DNA from: Hallerella sp963656065
GTDB lineage: Bacteria; Fibrobacterota; Fibrobacteria; Fibrobacterales; Fibrobacteraceae
Direction: 5' to 3'
Length of the DNA: 64,000 bases
Assembly (NCBI GenBank): GCA_963656065.1
Contig: CAVKGV010000010.1
Span: forward strand, 1-64,000
The notes under the pieces are model-generated. The model ran no database searches. It saw nothing but the letters and a program-made list of their open reading frames with translations, and was not told the DNA's origin. Positions 42,496 through 51,167 of the stretch are shown here, piece after piece (within the stretch, counting starts at the first letter, position 1; every line of letters starts with the position of its first letter). A program made the translations under genes and the position numbers.

Positions 42496-44928
42496 ATGGA
42501 AAAGTTTCGCGTCATCGGAATGTCGTGTGCCGCCTGTGTCGCTCGTGTCGAAAAATCTGTCAGGGAAATTCCCGGTGTGACGTCCTGTTCGGCGAGCCTT
42601 CTTACGAACAGCATGCTTGTGAATGGAAACTTTGAAAGTTCGGATGTCGTTCGCGCCGTTGTGAAAGCCGGCTACGGAGCGTCGCCGTGGAAAGACGACT
42701 CCTCGATACGCGAATCGGAACTAGACTTGCTTTCGGACAGGAATTCGCCTCTGCTGTGGAAACGGTTCTTCTCTTCGATAGCCTTTCTCCTGGTTCTTCT
42801 TTATTTCAGCATGGCAAATCCGCTTCTGGGATGGCCGCTTCCGTCCTGCTTTGCGCGATATGCGCTTTTGAACGGAACCGTGCAGATGGCTCTTGCGCTG
42901 ATAATTCTTTCCATCAATAGAAAGTTTTTCGCGAGCGGGTTCCGGGCGCTCCTCCACGGCGGACCGAACATGGATACGCTGGTTTCCCTCGGAGCGGGCG
43001 CTTCGTTTGTGTACAGCTTTGCGATGCTTTTCTTTTCGGACGGAAAATCCCTTTATTTTGAAACGTCCGCGATGATAGTTACGCTGATCACTTTTGGAAA
43101 ATGCCTGGAATCGATGTCGAAAGGGCGGACGACGGATGCGCTCAAAAGCCTGATGAAACTCGCGCCCAAGACGGCGAACGTGATTCGGGATGGAAACGAA
43201 ATCGTGGTGGAAGCTTCCCAGGTAAAGGAAGGCGATGTCTTTATCGTAAAGCCCGGTGAAAGCGTCCCCGTCGATGGGGTTGTCCTAGAAGGCGCATCCG
43301 CGGTCGATGAATCCGCACTTTCCGGCGAGAGCATCCCCGTCGATAAGGAAGTGAATTCCCCAGTCAGCGCGGCGACGCTTAACCAGAACGGATTTTTAAA
43401 ATGCCGGGCACTTCGGGTGGGACGGGATACGACGCTTTCGAAAATCATCCAGATGGTGAGCGAAGCTTCGGTGACGAAGGCTCCGATCGAAAAAATCGCG
43501 GACCGGGTCTCCGGCGTTTTTGTGCCGGCAGTCATTCTCGTCTCGGTGGTGACATTTTCTGTCTGGAAAATTTTGGGCGCGGATTTTTCGTTTGCGCTTT
43601 CCCATGCGATTGCCGTCCTTGTCGTGAGCTGCCCGTGTGCACTTGGTCTTGCGACGCCTGTCGCTATCATGGTCGGGATGGGAAAGGGGGCGAAAAACGG
43701 TATCCTCTTCAAAACGGGAACCGCCGTGGAAGAAACGGGCAGAATTCGGATTGTCTCTATAGACAAGACGGGAACGATTACGCGCGGAAAGCCTGTCGTG
43801 ACGGATATCGTTCCGAACGGGATGTCCCCGGAAAACTTTTTGGAATTGGCCGCTTCGCTTGAAGTGCGCAGCGAGCATCCGCTGTCGAAAGCGATCCTCG
43901 CTAAAGCGGAAGAGCTTTCCGTCAAAATTGCGGAACCGGAATTTTTTACGGCGAAGTCCGGTTTGGGCGTAGAGGCGCTTGTCGCGGGCCGAAAAGCGTT
44001 TGCCGGAAATTTCGATTTTATCCGCTCCAAGGTTCCACTCGAGCATTCCGTAGAAGGGACGCTTTCAAAACTCTCCGACGAAGGAAAGACCCCGATTCTC
44101 TTTGCGGATGAAAATGCGTTTCTCGGAATAATCGCCGTTGCGGACGAACTGAAAGAGGATAGCGCAGCTTCGATTTCCGAACTAAAGAAAATGGGAATCT
44201 ACACGGTCATGCTTTCGGGGGACAACAAGCGGACCGCTTCGGCTGTTGCGAAAAAGGCGCATGTCGATGAAGTCGTCGCCGGGATTCTTCCGGGAGAGAA
44301 GGCGAATGAAATCCGCCGGTTACAGCAGTGCGGAAAAGTGGCGATGGTCGGGGACGGCATCAATGACGCTCCGGCGCTCGTGGCGGCAAATGTCGGCATG
44401 GCAATCGGGGCGGGAACGGATGTGGCGATTGATGCCGCGGATGTCGTGCTGGTAAACAGCAGCCTGGAAGATGTCTGCGCAGCGATCCGCTTGAGTCGAG
44501 CGACCCTTCGAAATATCCGGGAGAACCTTTTCTGGGCGTTTTTCTACAACGTCGCCCTGATGCCGCTTGCTGCCGGAGCCTATTATTCCTTTGGCGGCTG
44601 GTCCATGCATCCGGTTCTCGGAGCCTTGGCGATGAGCCTTTCGAGCTTCTGCGTCGTGATGAACGCGCTTCGGTTGAATTTCAAACAAATTCATCCGGAA
44701 CGTCGGAAAAAATTTGTGGTGAAGGCTTCGCGCGATCTTCGGGTAGAAGGAATGATGTGCGCCCACTGCGAAGCCCGCGTACGGGAAGTGTTGCTTTCGA
44801 TTCCCGGAATCGAAAACGCTGTGGCCGACCACAGGAAGAAAAAGGTGAAAATCGAATATTCCGCGGTTCCTTCCGAAGAAGCGCTAAAAGAAGCGATCCA
44901 GAAAGCCGGCTACATTTACAAGGGATAA
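42496..44928 (+). CDS. copA: Copper-exporting P1B-type ATPase
   Basis: The 810-residue pump has an N-terminal HMA domain (MSCAAC, C11 and C14), eight transmembrane helices, LSGESIPVDKE, the membrane CPC motif in SCPCALGLATPVAIM near residue 379, DKTGTITRGKP near 422, SEHPLSKAI and GDGINDAPAL. The CPC motif and CsoR make Cu(I)/Ag(I) the substrate. Unusually a second HMA domain (MMCAHC, about 745-810) is fused to the C-terminus. ATG 42496 is used, after GGAG; the longer open frame overlaps the HMA gene. A hairpin follows before argH. Confidence 0.95.
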   Translation: MEKFRVIGMSCAACVARVEKSVREIPGVTSCSASLLTNSMLVNGNFESSDVVRAVVKAGYGASPWKDDSSIRESELDLLSDRNSPLLWKRFFSSIAFLLVLLYFSMANPLLGWPLPSCFARYALLNGTVQMALALIILSINRKFFASGFRALLHGGPNMDTLVSLGAGASFVYSFAMLFFSDGKSLYFETSAMIVTLITFGKCLESMSKGRTTDALKSLMKLAPKTANVIRDGNEIVVEASQVKEGDVFIVKPGESVPVDGVVLEGASAVDESALSGESIPVDKEVNSPVSAATLNQNGFLKCRALRVGRDTTLSKIIQMVSEASVTKAPIEKIADRVSGVFVPAVILVSVVTFSVWKILGADFSFALSHAIAVLVVSCPCALGLATPVAIMVGMGKGAKNGILFKTGTAVEETGRIRIVSIDKTGTITRGKPVVTDIVPNGMSPENFLELAASLEVRSEHPLSKAILAKAEELSVKIAEPEFFTAKSGLGVEALVAGRKAFAGNFDFIRSKVPLEHSVEGTLSKLSDEGKTPILFADENAFLGIIAVADELKEDSAASISELKKMGIYTVMLSGDNKRTASAVAKKAHVDEVVAGILPGEKANEIRRLQQCGKVAMVGDGINDAPALVAANVGMAIGAGTDVAIDAADVVLVNSSLEDVCAAIRLSRATLRNIRENLFWAFFYNVALMPLAAGAYYSFGGWSMHPVLGALAMSLSSFCVVMNALRLNFKQIHPERRKKFVVKASRDLRVEGMMCAHCEARVREVLLSIPGIENAVADHRKKKVKIEYSAVPSEEALKEAIQKAGYIYKG

Positions 44929-44933
44929 AAGAA

Positions 44934-44958
44934 AACCGTCCGAAAAATTCGGGCGGTT
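44934..44958 (-). terminator. Hairpin terminator between convergent copA and argH
   Basis: An 11-bp stem (arms 44934-44944 and 44948-44958, one G-U pair, AAA loop) with a U-rich run (TTTTCTTTT) on the argH side. On the copA side no long T run follows directly, so it probably serves argH mainly. Confidence 0.65.
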
Positions 44959-44974
44959 CCGCTTGGTCGAAAAA

Positions 44975-46387
44975 TTATTTTTTCTTTTTTCCGGTCGCTT
45001 TTGCGAGAAGCTTTTCCGCTTTCCGGAATTCTTCCTTGACGGAAGATTCGCCGGTTCCGCCTTCGATGTTTCTGCGCGAAACGGAGTAGGCGAATGTCAG
45101 TTTCTTTTTGACGCCTTTCGGGTCGGGAACGCCTTTGCTTGCCCATTCCTCGTCGGAAAGGTCGGTGAACTGTTCGCCCTGCCTTGCCGCTTCGCCGACA
45201 AGGCTCCCGACGATTCGGTGCGCGTCGCGGAAAGGAATTCCGTCTTCGACAAGAATGTCGGCGAGATCCGTCGCAAGGAGCGCGGGGAGCATCTTGCTTT
45301 CCATCTTGTCAAAATTCCACGTGGCGCTTTCAATTGCCTCTTTCATGACGCGGAGGATGACCTTTGCCGTGCGGACGCTGTCGAAAACGGGCTGCTTGTC
45401 TTCTTGCAGGTCGCGGCTGTAGGAAAGCGGAGCACCCTTGACTAGCGTAAACATCGCACTGAAATTTCCGAGCATCCGGCCGGACTTTCCGCGGATGAGT
45501 TCCATCGAATCGGGATTCTTTTTTTGCGGCATCATCGAGGAACCGCTCGAAAAGGCGTCGGACAGGGTGAGGTAACCGAATTCGCTCGAACTCCAGATGA
45601 CGAAGTCTTCGGCGTAACGGCTGAGCGTGCTTGCGATAATCGAAAGGTCGCCTAGAAATTCAAGCGCCATGTCCCGGTGGCTGACCGCATCGATGCTGTT
45701 GGCGCTCGGACGTTCAAAACCGAGTTCTCTGGCAACGAGCATCCGGTGGTAGGGAAATGCGGAACCCGCCATCGCCCCGCTTCCGAGTGGGAGTTCCACG
45801 TGCAGGTCGAGAAAGTTTTCGAGCCTTTTGGCGTCGCGGGAAAGCGCAAAGAAAAGGCTCATCATGTAATGGCTAAAGAGAATCGGCTGCGCCTGTTGCA
45901 AGTGTGTATAGCCGGGCATCAGCTTCCCGAAATTCTTTTTGGCGACGGAGAGCACGGACGCTTGGATGTCGAGGACAAGCTTTCGGATTTCTTCGGCGCG
46001 GTGGCGCATATAGAGTTTGAAGTCCGTGGAAACCTGGTCATTGCGGCTTCTTCCCGTGTGGATTTTTTTCCCGAGGTCCCCGATGCGCTCCGTGAGGACC
46101 CGCTCCACGGCCATGTGGACGTCTTCGTCCGTAGGCAGCCAGAGGTTCTTGCCGTTGTGGACGTCTTCGAGAATGCCCAGAAGTCCCTTGCGAATCTTCG
46201 CATAGTCCGCTTTGCTCAGAACGCCCGATTCCACAAGACCCTTGCCGTGGCCGAGCGAACCCTGGATATCTTCTTCCAAAAGCTCCTTGTCGAAGTCGAG
46301 GCTAAAGCTAAGATCTATCATGCTTTGGGCCATGCCGCAGTCAAAGCGGCCGTCCCACATCATTTTTTTGCCAGTCTTTTTGGCCAT
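44975..46387 (-). CDS. argH: Argininosuccinate lyase
   Basis: ArgH splits argininosuccinate into arginine and fumarate. The 470-residue protein has the fumarase/aspartase-superfamily signature SSMMPQKKNPD (about residues 283-293), GRSRNDQVSTDFKLY near 113-127 and a HLQQAQPI active-site block near 160. It is on the minus strand and is the last arginine gene before the restriction locus; argG, the preceding enzyme, lies 11.3 kb away at 57710. A GAGGA ribosome site precedes the ATG. Confidence 0.97.
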   Translation of the reverse strand: MAKKTGKKMMWDGRFDCGMAQSMIDLSFSLDFDKELLEEDIQGSLGHGKGLVESGVLSKADYAKIRKGLLGILEDVHNGKNLWLPTDEDVHMAVERVLTERIGDLGKKIHTGRSRNDQVSTDFKLYMRHRAEEIRKLVLDIQASVLSVAKKNFGKLMPGYTHLQQAQPILFSHYMMSLFFALSRDAKRLENFLDLHVELPLGSGAMAGSAFPYHRMLVARELGFERPSANSIDAVSHRDMALEFLGDLSIIASTLSRYAEDFVIWSSSEFGYLTLSDAFSSGSSMMPQKKNPDSMELIRGKSGRMLGNFSAMFTLVKGAPLSYSRDLQEDKQPVFDSVRTAKVILRVMKEAIESATWNFDKMESKMLPALLATDLADILVEDGIPFRDAHRIVGSLVGEAARQGEQFTDLSDEEWASKGVPDPKGVKKKLTFAYSVSRRNIEGGTGESSVKEEFRKAEKLLAKATGKKKK

Positions 46388-46466
46388 GGGGAAATCCTCG
46401 TTTTTTTACACCGCAAAGATAAAAAAATGTTAGACCGCAACCCGGCTTTTTTTCGCGGCGAATGGA

Positions 46467-46637
46467 TTATCGGTTCCAGCCTGAATGCCCGTCCCCATAA
46501 GAAACGGGACCGCTTTCGTCATCGCAAATGCCTGATGGATGCGTACCGAGAAAACGCTTCATTTTTTGGAGTTGAAAGTAAGTGGCCACATCGCTATCGG
46601 ATGGCGGAGAATTCTGTTTTTTTAAATCATCTTTCAT
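46467..46637 (-). CDS. Possible small protein overlapping the hsdR stop
   Basis: A 56-codon frame begins with ATG inside the hsdR stop region (11-bp overlap) and ends at 46467. The product is polar (starts MKDDLKKQNSPP, ends SGWNR), with no signal, membrane segment or family I recognise. The overlap suggests translational coupling to hsdR, but it could be chance or a fragment. Otherwise the gap to argH holds no feature. Confidence 0.3.
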   Translation of the reverse strand: MKDDLKKQNSPPSDSDVATYFQLQKMKRFLGTHPSGICDDESGPVSYGDGHSGWNR

Positions 46638-49600
46638 CGGTCGGAAATCCTTGTGAAACGTTCCATTGCGGCTTTGTACCGTCGGCGGCGTTTTTGTACA
46701 AATTATTTTCCTCAGACGTGTAAATCTCGTTTTCCGTTGCCATGTCTGCATTATCCGTCCAGAGTTCGCACTGGGTCATCACCGTCTGGACGGCGTCTTC
46801 CATTCCCTCGGGCGGATATTTATGTTTTTTCAGCAGTTTTTTGATTGCCATGCGCATATGGGCGCGGGCGCTCTCCTTCTTTTGCCAGTCGATGGTTTTA
46901 TTCTTTCGTAAATTTTCCGTGAGTTCTTTGGTTATCGCGATAAGTTCGCTGTTTTCGTAAAAGTCCTTGATAGCCTGCGGACGCGTGAGTGCATCGTAAA
47001 ACGCGAGTTCTTCTGCGGAAAGGCCGAGAGCGTCGCCTTCTTTTTGCGCTTCGGCCATGTCGCGGGCCATTTTCAAAAGTTCTTCGATGACTTCTCCGTT
47101 GGTGAGCATCCCGTTCAGGTATCGGTTCATCGCCTGCTGTAAAATGACGCTGAACTTTTCGGACTTGACCACGTTCGTGCGGCGGTAAAGGCGCACCTGT
47201 TCTTCAATCAGCCTGCGGAGCATTTCTAGAGCGAGATTTTTCTCTTTCATTTTGGCGATTTCGGCGAGAAACTTTGCATCGAATAGCGAAACGCTGGATT
47301 TAAAATCCGAAAAGAGATTGATGACGCCGTCGCTCTGGATGCAGCCTTTCAAAAGTTCGTTAATCTGAGCATTGATTTCTTTGAGCGAAACTTTTCCGTG
47401 TCCGGAATAGGTGAATCGTAAAATCATCACGCGGACTGCGCCAAAAAATTCCGCTTCCATACGCTCCTGTTTTTGTGCAATTGAAGAGCAAAGCGACAGC
47501 GCCTGGCCGAGCATCATCGCTTCTTTCTGGAAGGCTTCGCGGTTTTGGGTGCGGGAGATGTCTAGGATAAAGTTGGTCGCCGCGGTAACGCATCGGTTGA
47601 GCTTTAAATTGGAATTGCTTGCGGCATCGCTGTAATCAAATCCGTGGAAAAGGTCTTTGCAAATTTGCAGTTTTTCTAGGAACTTCGGATACGCAGTGCG
47701 GGCAACGTCCATTTCGCCGTAGTTTTTTCGGTCGCGAACGGTGTAATCGTTCATCGCCTGTTTCAACGCTTGCGCGATGCCGATATAATCAACGACGAGA
47801 CCGCCTTCTTTGTTCTGGAAAACGCGGTTTACTCGGGCAATCGCCTGCATCAAGCTGTGTCCTTCCATCGGCTTGTAAACGTACATCGTAGCGAGCGACG
47901 GAACGTCAAAACCCGTCAGCCACATATCGACGACAATCGCAATCTTGAGCGGACTTTCGTTGTCCTTAAAGGCTCGTGCCTTTTCTTCGCGGTTTTGTTT
48001 GTTGCCCACGATATCGTGCCATTCGCTCGGATCTTTATTGCTTTCGGTCATGACGACAGCAATTTTTTCGTTCCAATCCGGACGCAGTTCCAGAGCTTTT
48101 TTGTAAATCGCCATGGCGATTGTACGATTGTAAGCGACGATCATCGCTTTTCCGGTCAGCAAATTGGCACGGTAATTTTCGTAGTGTTCGATGATGTCGG
48201 AGACCAAAGATTGGATGGTCTGCGGATTCCCGAGAACCGCTTCCATTTGCCCAAGGTCGCGCTTGCTTTTTTCAATTGCCTCCGGGTCCGCGTTTTCTGC
48301 AAGGATGTCGTATTTTTCGTCGAGAAGCTTGAGTGTTTCTTCGTTAAAGTGAAGTTTGACGACGCGGCTTTCGTAGTACACGGGGCGCGTGGCGCCATCG
48401 GCCACAGCCTGTGTCATGTCGTAAATGTCGATGTAGTTCCCGAAAACTTCTTGTGTGCTGCGGTCTTTTTTGGAAATCGGCGTACCGGTAAAACCGATGT
48501 AAGTTGCATTTGGCAAACTGTCGCGAACGATGCGCGCAGAACCGATGGATCGCTTGGCGATGCTGTTTCCGTCTTTGTCTTTGACGACTTTCACCTTTTC
48601 GGTTAAGCCATATTGGCTGCGATGCGCTTCGTCGGCCATCACGACAATGTTCTTGCGCTCCGAAAGAGCCTCGTCGGATTCTTCGAACTTTTGCATCGTC
48701 GTGAAAATGATGCCGTTCGCTTTGCGACCGTTCAGCAGTTGCCTTAAATGTTCTCGCGATTCCGCCTGCACAGGAATTTGTCGTAAAAAGTCGCTGCATT
48801 TTAAAAATTGCCCGAAAAGCTGATCGTCCAAATCGTTGCGGTCGGTAATGATGACAATCGTCGGGCTCTCTAAAGCGCTTTGCAGCAAGTGCGCGTAAAA
48901 GACCATCGACAGCGACTTGCCCGAACCCTGCGTGTGCCAAAATACACCGCCTTTTCCGTCGGTACGCGTTGCGCGCTTGGTCGATTCAATCGCTTTTTTT
49001 ACTGCGAAATACTGGTGGTATGCCGCGAGAATTTTGAAAGTCTTCACTCCTTCGTCTGAAAAACAGATGAAGTTTTGCAAAATGTCTAGCAGGCGTTCCT
49101 TTTGAAACATGCCTTCGAAGAACGTGTCAAATTCGGCGACGTTGCCGGTTTCTTTTTCGCCATTCTTTGTTTTCCATTCCATAAAACGGTCTTCGCCACT
49201 TGTAATGGTTCCCGCCTTGGATGTAAACTGGTCGCTCATCACGCAAATACAGTTGTAAATGAAAAGGCTCGGGACCTCTTGCATGTAGTTCTTGATTTGC
49301 AGGTAAGCTTCGCTCGCACTGGTTTCTTCGCGGCTAGGGGACTTGAGTTCAAAAAGGACAACGGGAATGCCGTTGACAAACAGAATCACGTCGGGACGTT
49401 TGTTCGATTTTTCGACGACGGTCCACTGATTTGCCATGATGAAACTGTTGTTGCTTGCGTTTTTAAAATCGACCAGGTAAATAATTTCGGACTTGTTTTC
49501 TCCTTTGTCGGAATACGTTACCTGCACACCGTTCTGCAGGTAATCCGTAAAGAGGAAATTCTGCTTTACAAGGTCGTTGTTTTCAAAATGGCGCAGCTTG

Positions 49601-49794
49601 TTGAGCGCTTCGGATAGGGCTTGCGGATGCGCATGTGGATTGATGCGTGAAAGTGATTCCGTAAGAACTGCTTCATAAAGCGGATCGTGAAAGTCTCTTT
49701 CGACGTCGGGTCCATAACGGTATTTCCATCCCAGCGTATCGCGGAACAGTTCTATGATACTTTGCTCGTAGGTGTTTTCGTTGAGAAAGGACAT
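46627..49794 (-). CDS. hsdR: Type I restriction enzyme R subunit HsdR
   Basis: HsdR is the translocating motor and nuclease of type I restriction. The 1055-residue length is typical. The N-terminal nuclease region contains RPDVILFVNGIPVVLFELKSP-like sequence (about residues 133-153; D, E-x-K pattern). The SF2 helicase has WHTQGSGKSLSM, DEAHRSQYG and GFTGTPISKKD in order, then motif-VI-like ARVNRVFQNK, and a long helical C-terminus for contact with HsdM. It needs HsdM and HsdS, encoded 2.5-4.3 kb to the right on the same strand but separated by an antisense ATPase gene. GGAGGA lies 10 nt before the ATG. Confidence 0.96.
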   Translation of the reverse strand: MSFLNENTYEQSIIELFRDTLGWKYRYGPDVERDFHDPLYEAVLTESLSRINPHAHPQALSEALNKLRHFENNDLVKQNFLFTDYLQNGVQVTYSDKGENKSEIIYLVDFKNASNNSFIMANQWTVVEKSNKRPDVILFVNGIPVVLFELKSPSREETSASEAYLQIKNYMQEVPSLFIYNCICVMSDQFTSKAGTITSGEDRFMEWKTKNGEKETGNVAEFDTFFEGMFQKERLLDILQNFICFSDEGVKTFKILAAYHQYFAVKKAIESTKRATRTDGKGGVFWHTQGSGKSLSMVFYAHLLQSALESPTIVIITDRNDLDDQLFGQFLKCSDFLRQIPVQAESREHLRQLLNGRKANGIIFTTMQKFEESDEALSERKNIVVMADEAHRSQYGLTEKVKVVKDKDGNSIAKRSIGSARIVRDSLPNATYIGFTGTPISKKDRSTQEVFGNYIDIYDMTQAVADGATRPVYYESRVVKLHFNEETLKLLDEKYDILAENADPEAIEKSKRDLGQMEAVLGNPQTIQSLVSDIIEHYENYRANLLTGKAMIVAYNRTIAMAIYKKALELRPDWNEKIAVVMTESNKDPSEWHDIVGNKQNREEKARAFKDNESPLKIAIVVDMWLTGFDVPSLATMYVYKPMEGHSLMQAIARVNRVFQNKEGGLVVDYIGIAQALKQAMNDYTVRDRKNYGEMDVARTAYPKFLEKLQICKDLFHGFDYSDAASNSNLKLNRCVTAATNFILDISRTQNREAFQKEAMMLGQALSLCSSIAQKQERMEAEFFGAVRVMILRFTYSGHGKVSLKEINAQINELLKGCIQSDGVINLFSDFKSSVSLFDAKFLAEIAKMKEKNLALEMLRRLIEEQVRLYRRTNVVKSEKFSVILQQAMNRYLNGMLTNGEVIEELLKMARDMAEAQKEGDALGLSAEELAFYDALTRPQAIKDFYENSELIAITKELTENLRKNKTIDWQKKESARAHMRMAIKKLLKKHKYPPEGMEDAVQTVMTQCELWTDNADMATENEIYTSEENNLYKNAADGTKPQWNVSQGFPTDER

Positions 49795-49917
49795 GGACTA
49801 AACTTCCTCCGTAGGAAATTTAATCAATTTTGGGAAATTAGATGCGTGTTATTGAACGGTAGAAACCTTTTTTACTGTTTTTAGCTTCAATTGCATGTTA
49901 GATTGCTTCGGTGGGGG

Positions 49918-49946
49918 TTGACATTTGACTAATTAAAATATATAAT
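49918..49946 (+). promoter_or_regulatory. Near-perfect sigma70 promoter of the AAA ATPase gene
   Basis: TTGACA (49918-49923), 17-bp spacer and TATAAT (49941-49946): both boxes match the consensus exactly. This is the strongest promoter seen in the window and would need repression or be constitutive. It points away from hsdR toward the ATPase start at 49987. Confidence 0.85.
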
Positions 49947-49974
49947 CTATAATAGATAGTCTAAAATAGTTAGT
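49947..49974 (+). repeat. Two adjacent 14-bp near-identical repeats just after the -10 box
   Basis: CTATAATAGATAGT and CTAAAATAGTTAGT differ at two positions and lie between the -10 box and the ribosome site of the ATPase gene. GACTAA at 49927 and TTAGTC at 49970 form a loose inverted pair around the -10 region. Possible operator, not proven. Confidence 0.55.
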
Positions 49975-49986
49975 CTTGGAGGCGAT

Positions 49987-51123
49987 ATGGAATTCGCAAA
50001 TCAAAATCCGTTCGTGTTGGCTCCTTATGCCGGTAAGGAGTATTTTTGCGACCGCGTGACAGAAACCAAGCGCATTTGCGATGATTTACTGAATGGTGTA
50101 AATGTGACGCTTATTTCGCCAAGGCGTTATGGCAAGTCTGGACTTATTTATCGAGTCCTGGAAGAACTGCGTGAGAACCATAAATCCATAGAAACATTTT
50201 ATGTGGATGTTTACGCCTGTCAAAATCTGAAGGATTTTATTGCCGCCTTTTCAACATCCATTGTACAGACTCTGGAATCGGAATCAATTGCGCAGAAGTT
50301 TATCAATGCGATTCGAGGCGTTCGTCCTACAATTTCGTTCGACCCCATGTCGGGAGCTCCGCAACTTTCCATAACTTACCAGAACAATGCTGAAAAGCAG
50401 ATGACGCTCAAGTCCATATTCGATTATCTCGGATCGCAGAAAAAGCAGATTGTTGTGGCCATAGACGAATTCCAGCAGATTCGCAATTTCACCGAAAAGA
50501 ATATGGAAGCACTCTTGCGCACATTTATCCAGCCACTGAACAATGTACGTTTTATTTTTTCAGGAAGTCGCCAACATTTGATGACGGATATGTTCACGAA
50601 TGCCAAGAGTCCGTTTTACGAAAGTACAAGCCGCCTCCATCTTGGAAAGATTGAGCGCGAAGTATATAAGAAGTTTATCAAAAAACTGTTTGCTCAGAAT
50701 AAGCGCTGCATTGACGAGGCGAGTCTTGACTTTGTGATGGACTGGACTCGCGGACATACCTACTATACGCAGTTTTTGTGTAATAGACTTTTCATTATGG
50801 GCTATAAGAAAATAGGCGTAGAACAGGTTCGCGAAACTGCGAATACAATTCTGAAAGAAAACGAGACCGATTTTTTGGAACGCAGGAATATGCTGACGAC
50901 TGCGCAGTGGAATTACCTGATTGCCGTTGCCAAGGAAGAATCTGTTTCGCAACCGACATCGGGCGAATTTCTGATGAAGTATAAAATCGGCCAACCGGGA
51001 AATTCAAGAAGACTCTTGAAGGCTCTTCTGGATAAGGAACTAATTCTGGAATCGAATACGCAGGAAGGTAAAACCTACTGTGTCTATAATGTATTTCTTT
51101 CTCGCTGGATGGAAGGTTTGTAG
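49987..51123 (+). CDS. AAA+ ATPase (archaeal-type ATPase family) inside the restriction locus
   Basis: The 378-residue protein has a Walker A SPRRYGKSG (44-52), a Walker B with VVAIDEFQQ (about 155-163), a sensor-like FSGSRQHLM and a C-terminal winged-helix region. It fits the COG1672/Pfam ATPase_2 class of STAND-like ATPases, common in Bacteroidetes and Fibrobacterota with unknown function. It has its own consensus promoter, a GGAGG ribosome site and opposite orientation to hsdR and hsdS, between them. It looks like a cargo gene in the locus, possibly defence-related. The stop codon leads into a G8 run (51123-51130). Base composition is more AT-rich than the surrounding chromosome. Confidence 0.78.
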   Translation: MEFANQNPFVLAPYAGKEYFCDRVTETKRICDDLLNGVNVTLISPRRYGKSGLIYRVLEELRENHKSIETFYVDVYACQNLKDFIAAFSTSIVQTLESESIAQKFINAIRGVRPTISFDPMSGAPQLSITYQNNAEKQMTLKSIFDYLGSQKKQIVVAIDEFQQIRNFTEKNMEALLRTFIQPLNNVRFIFSGSRQHLMTDMFTNAKSPFYESTSRLHLGKIEREVYKKFIKKLFAQNKRCIDEASLDFVMDWTRGHTYYTQFLCNRLFIMGYKKIGVEQVRETANTILKENETDFLERRNMLTTAQWNYLIAVAKEESVSQPTSGEFLMKYKIGQPGNSRRLLKALLDKELILESNTQEGKTYCVYNVFLSRWMEGL

Positions 51124-51167
51124 GGGGGGGAGAATCATATGTCCTCCAATTTTACCCCTGATATTTT

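Noticed and set aside
45677..46723. 348-codon plus-strand frame opposite argH and hsdR
   Set aside because: It is antisense to two confidently identified genes and contains no recognisable domain; its length reflects the codon bias of argH.
51121..51130. Run of eight G at the end of the AAA ATPase gene as a phase-variation tract
   Set aside because: The tract begins at the last base of the stop codon, so slippage would not change the protein; the next gene is convergent.
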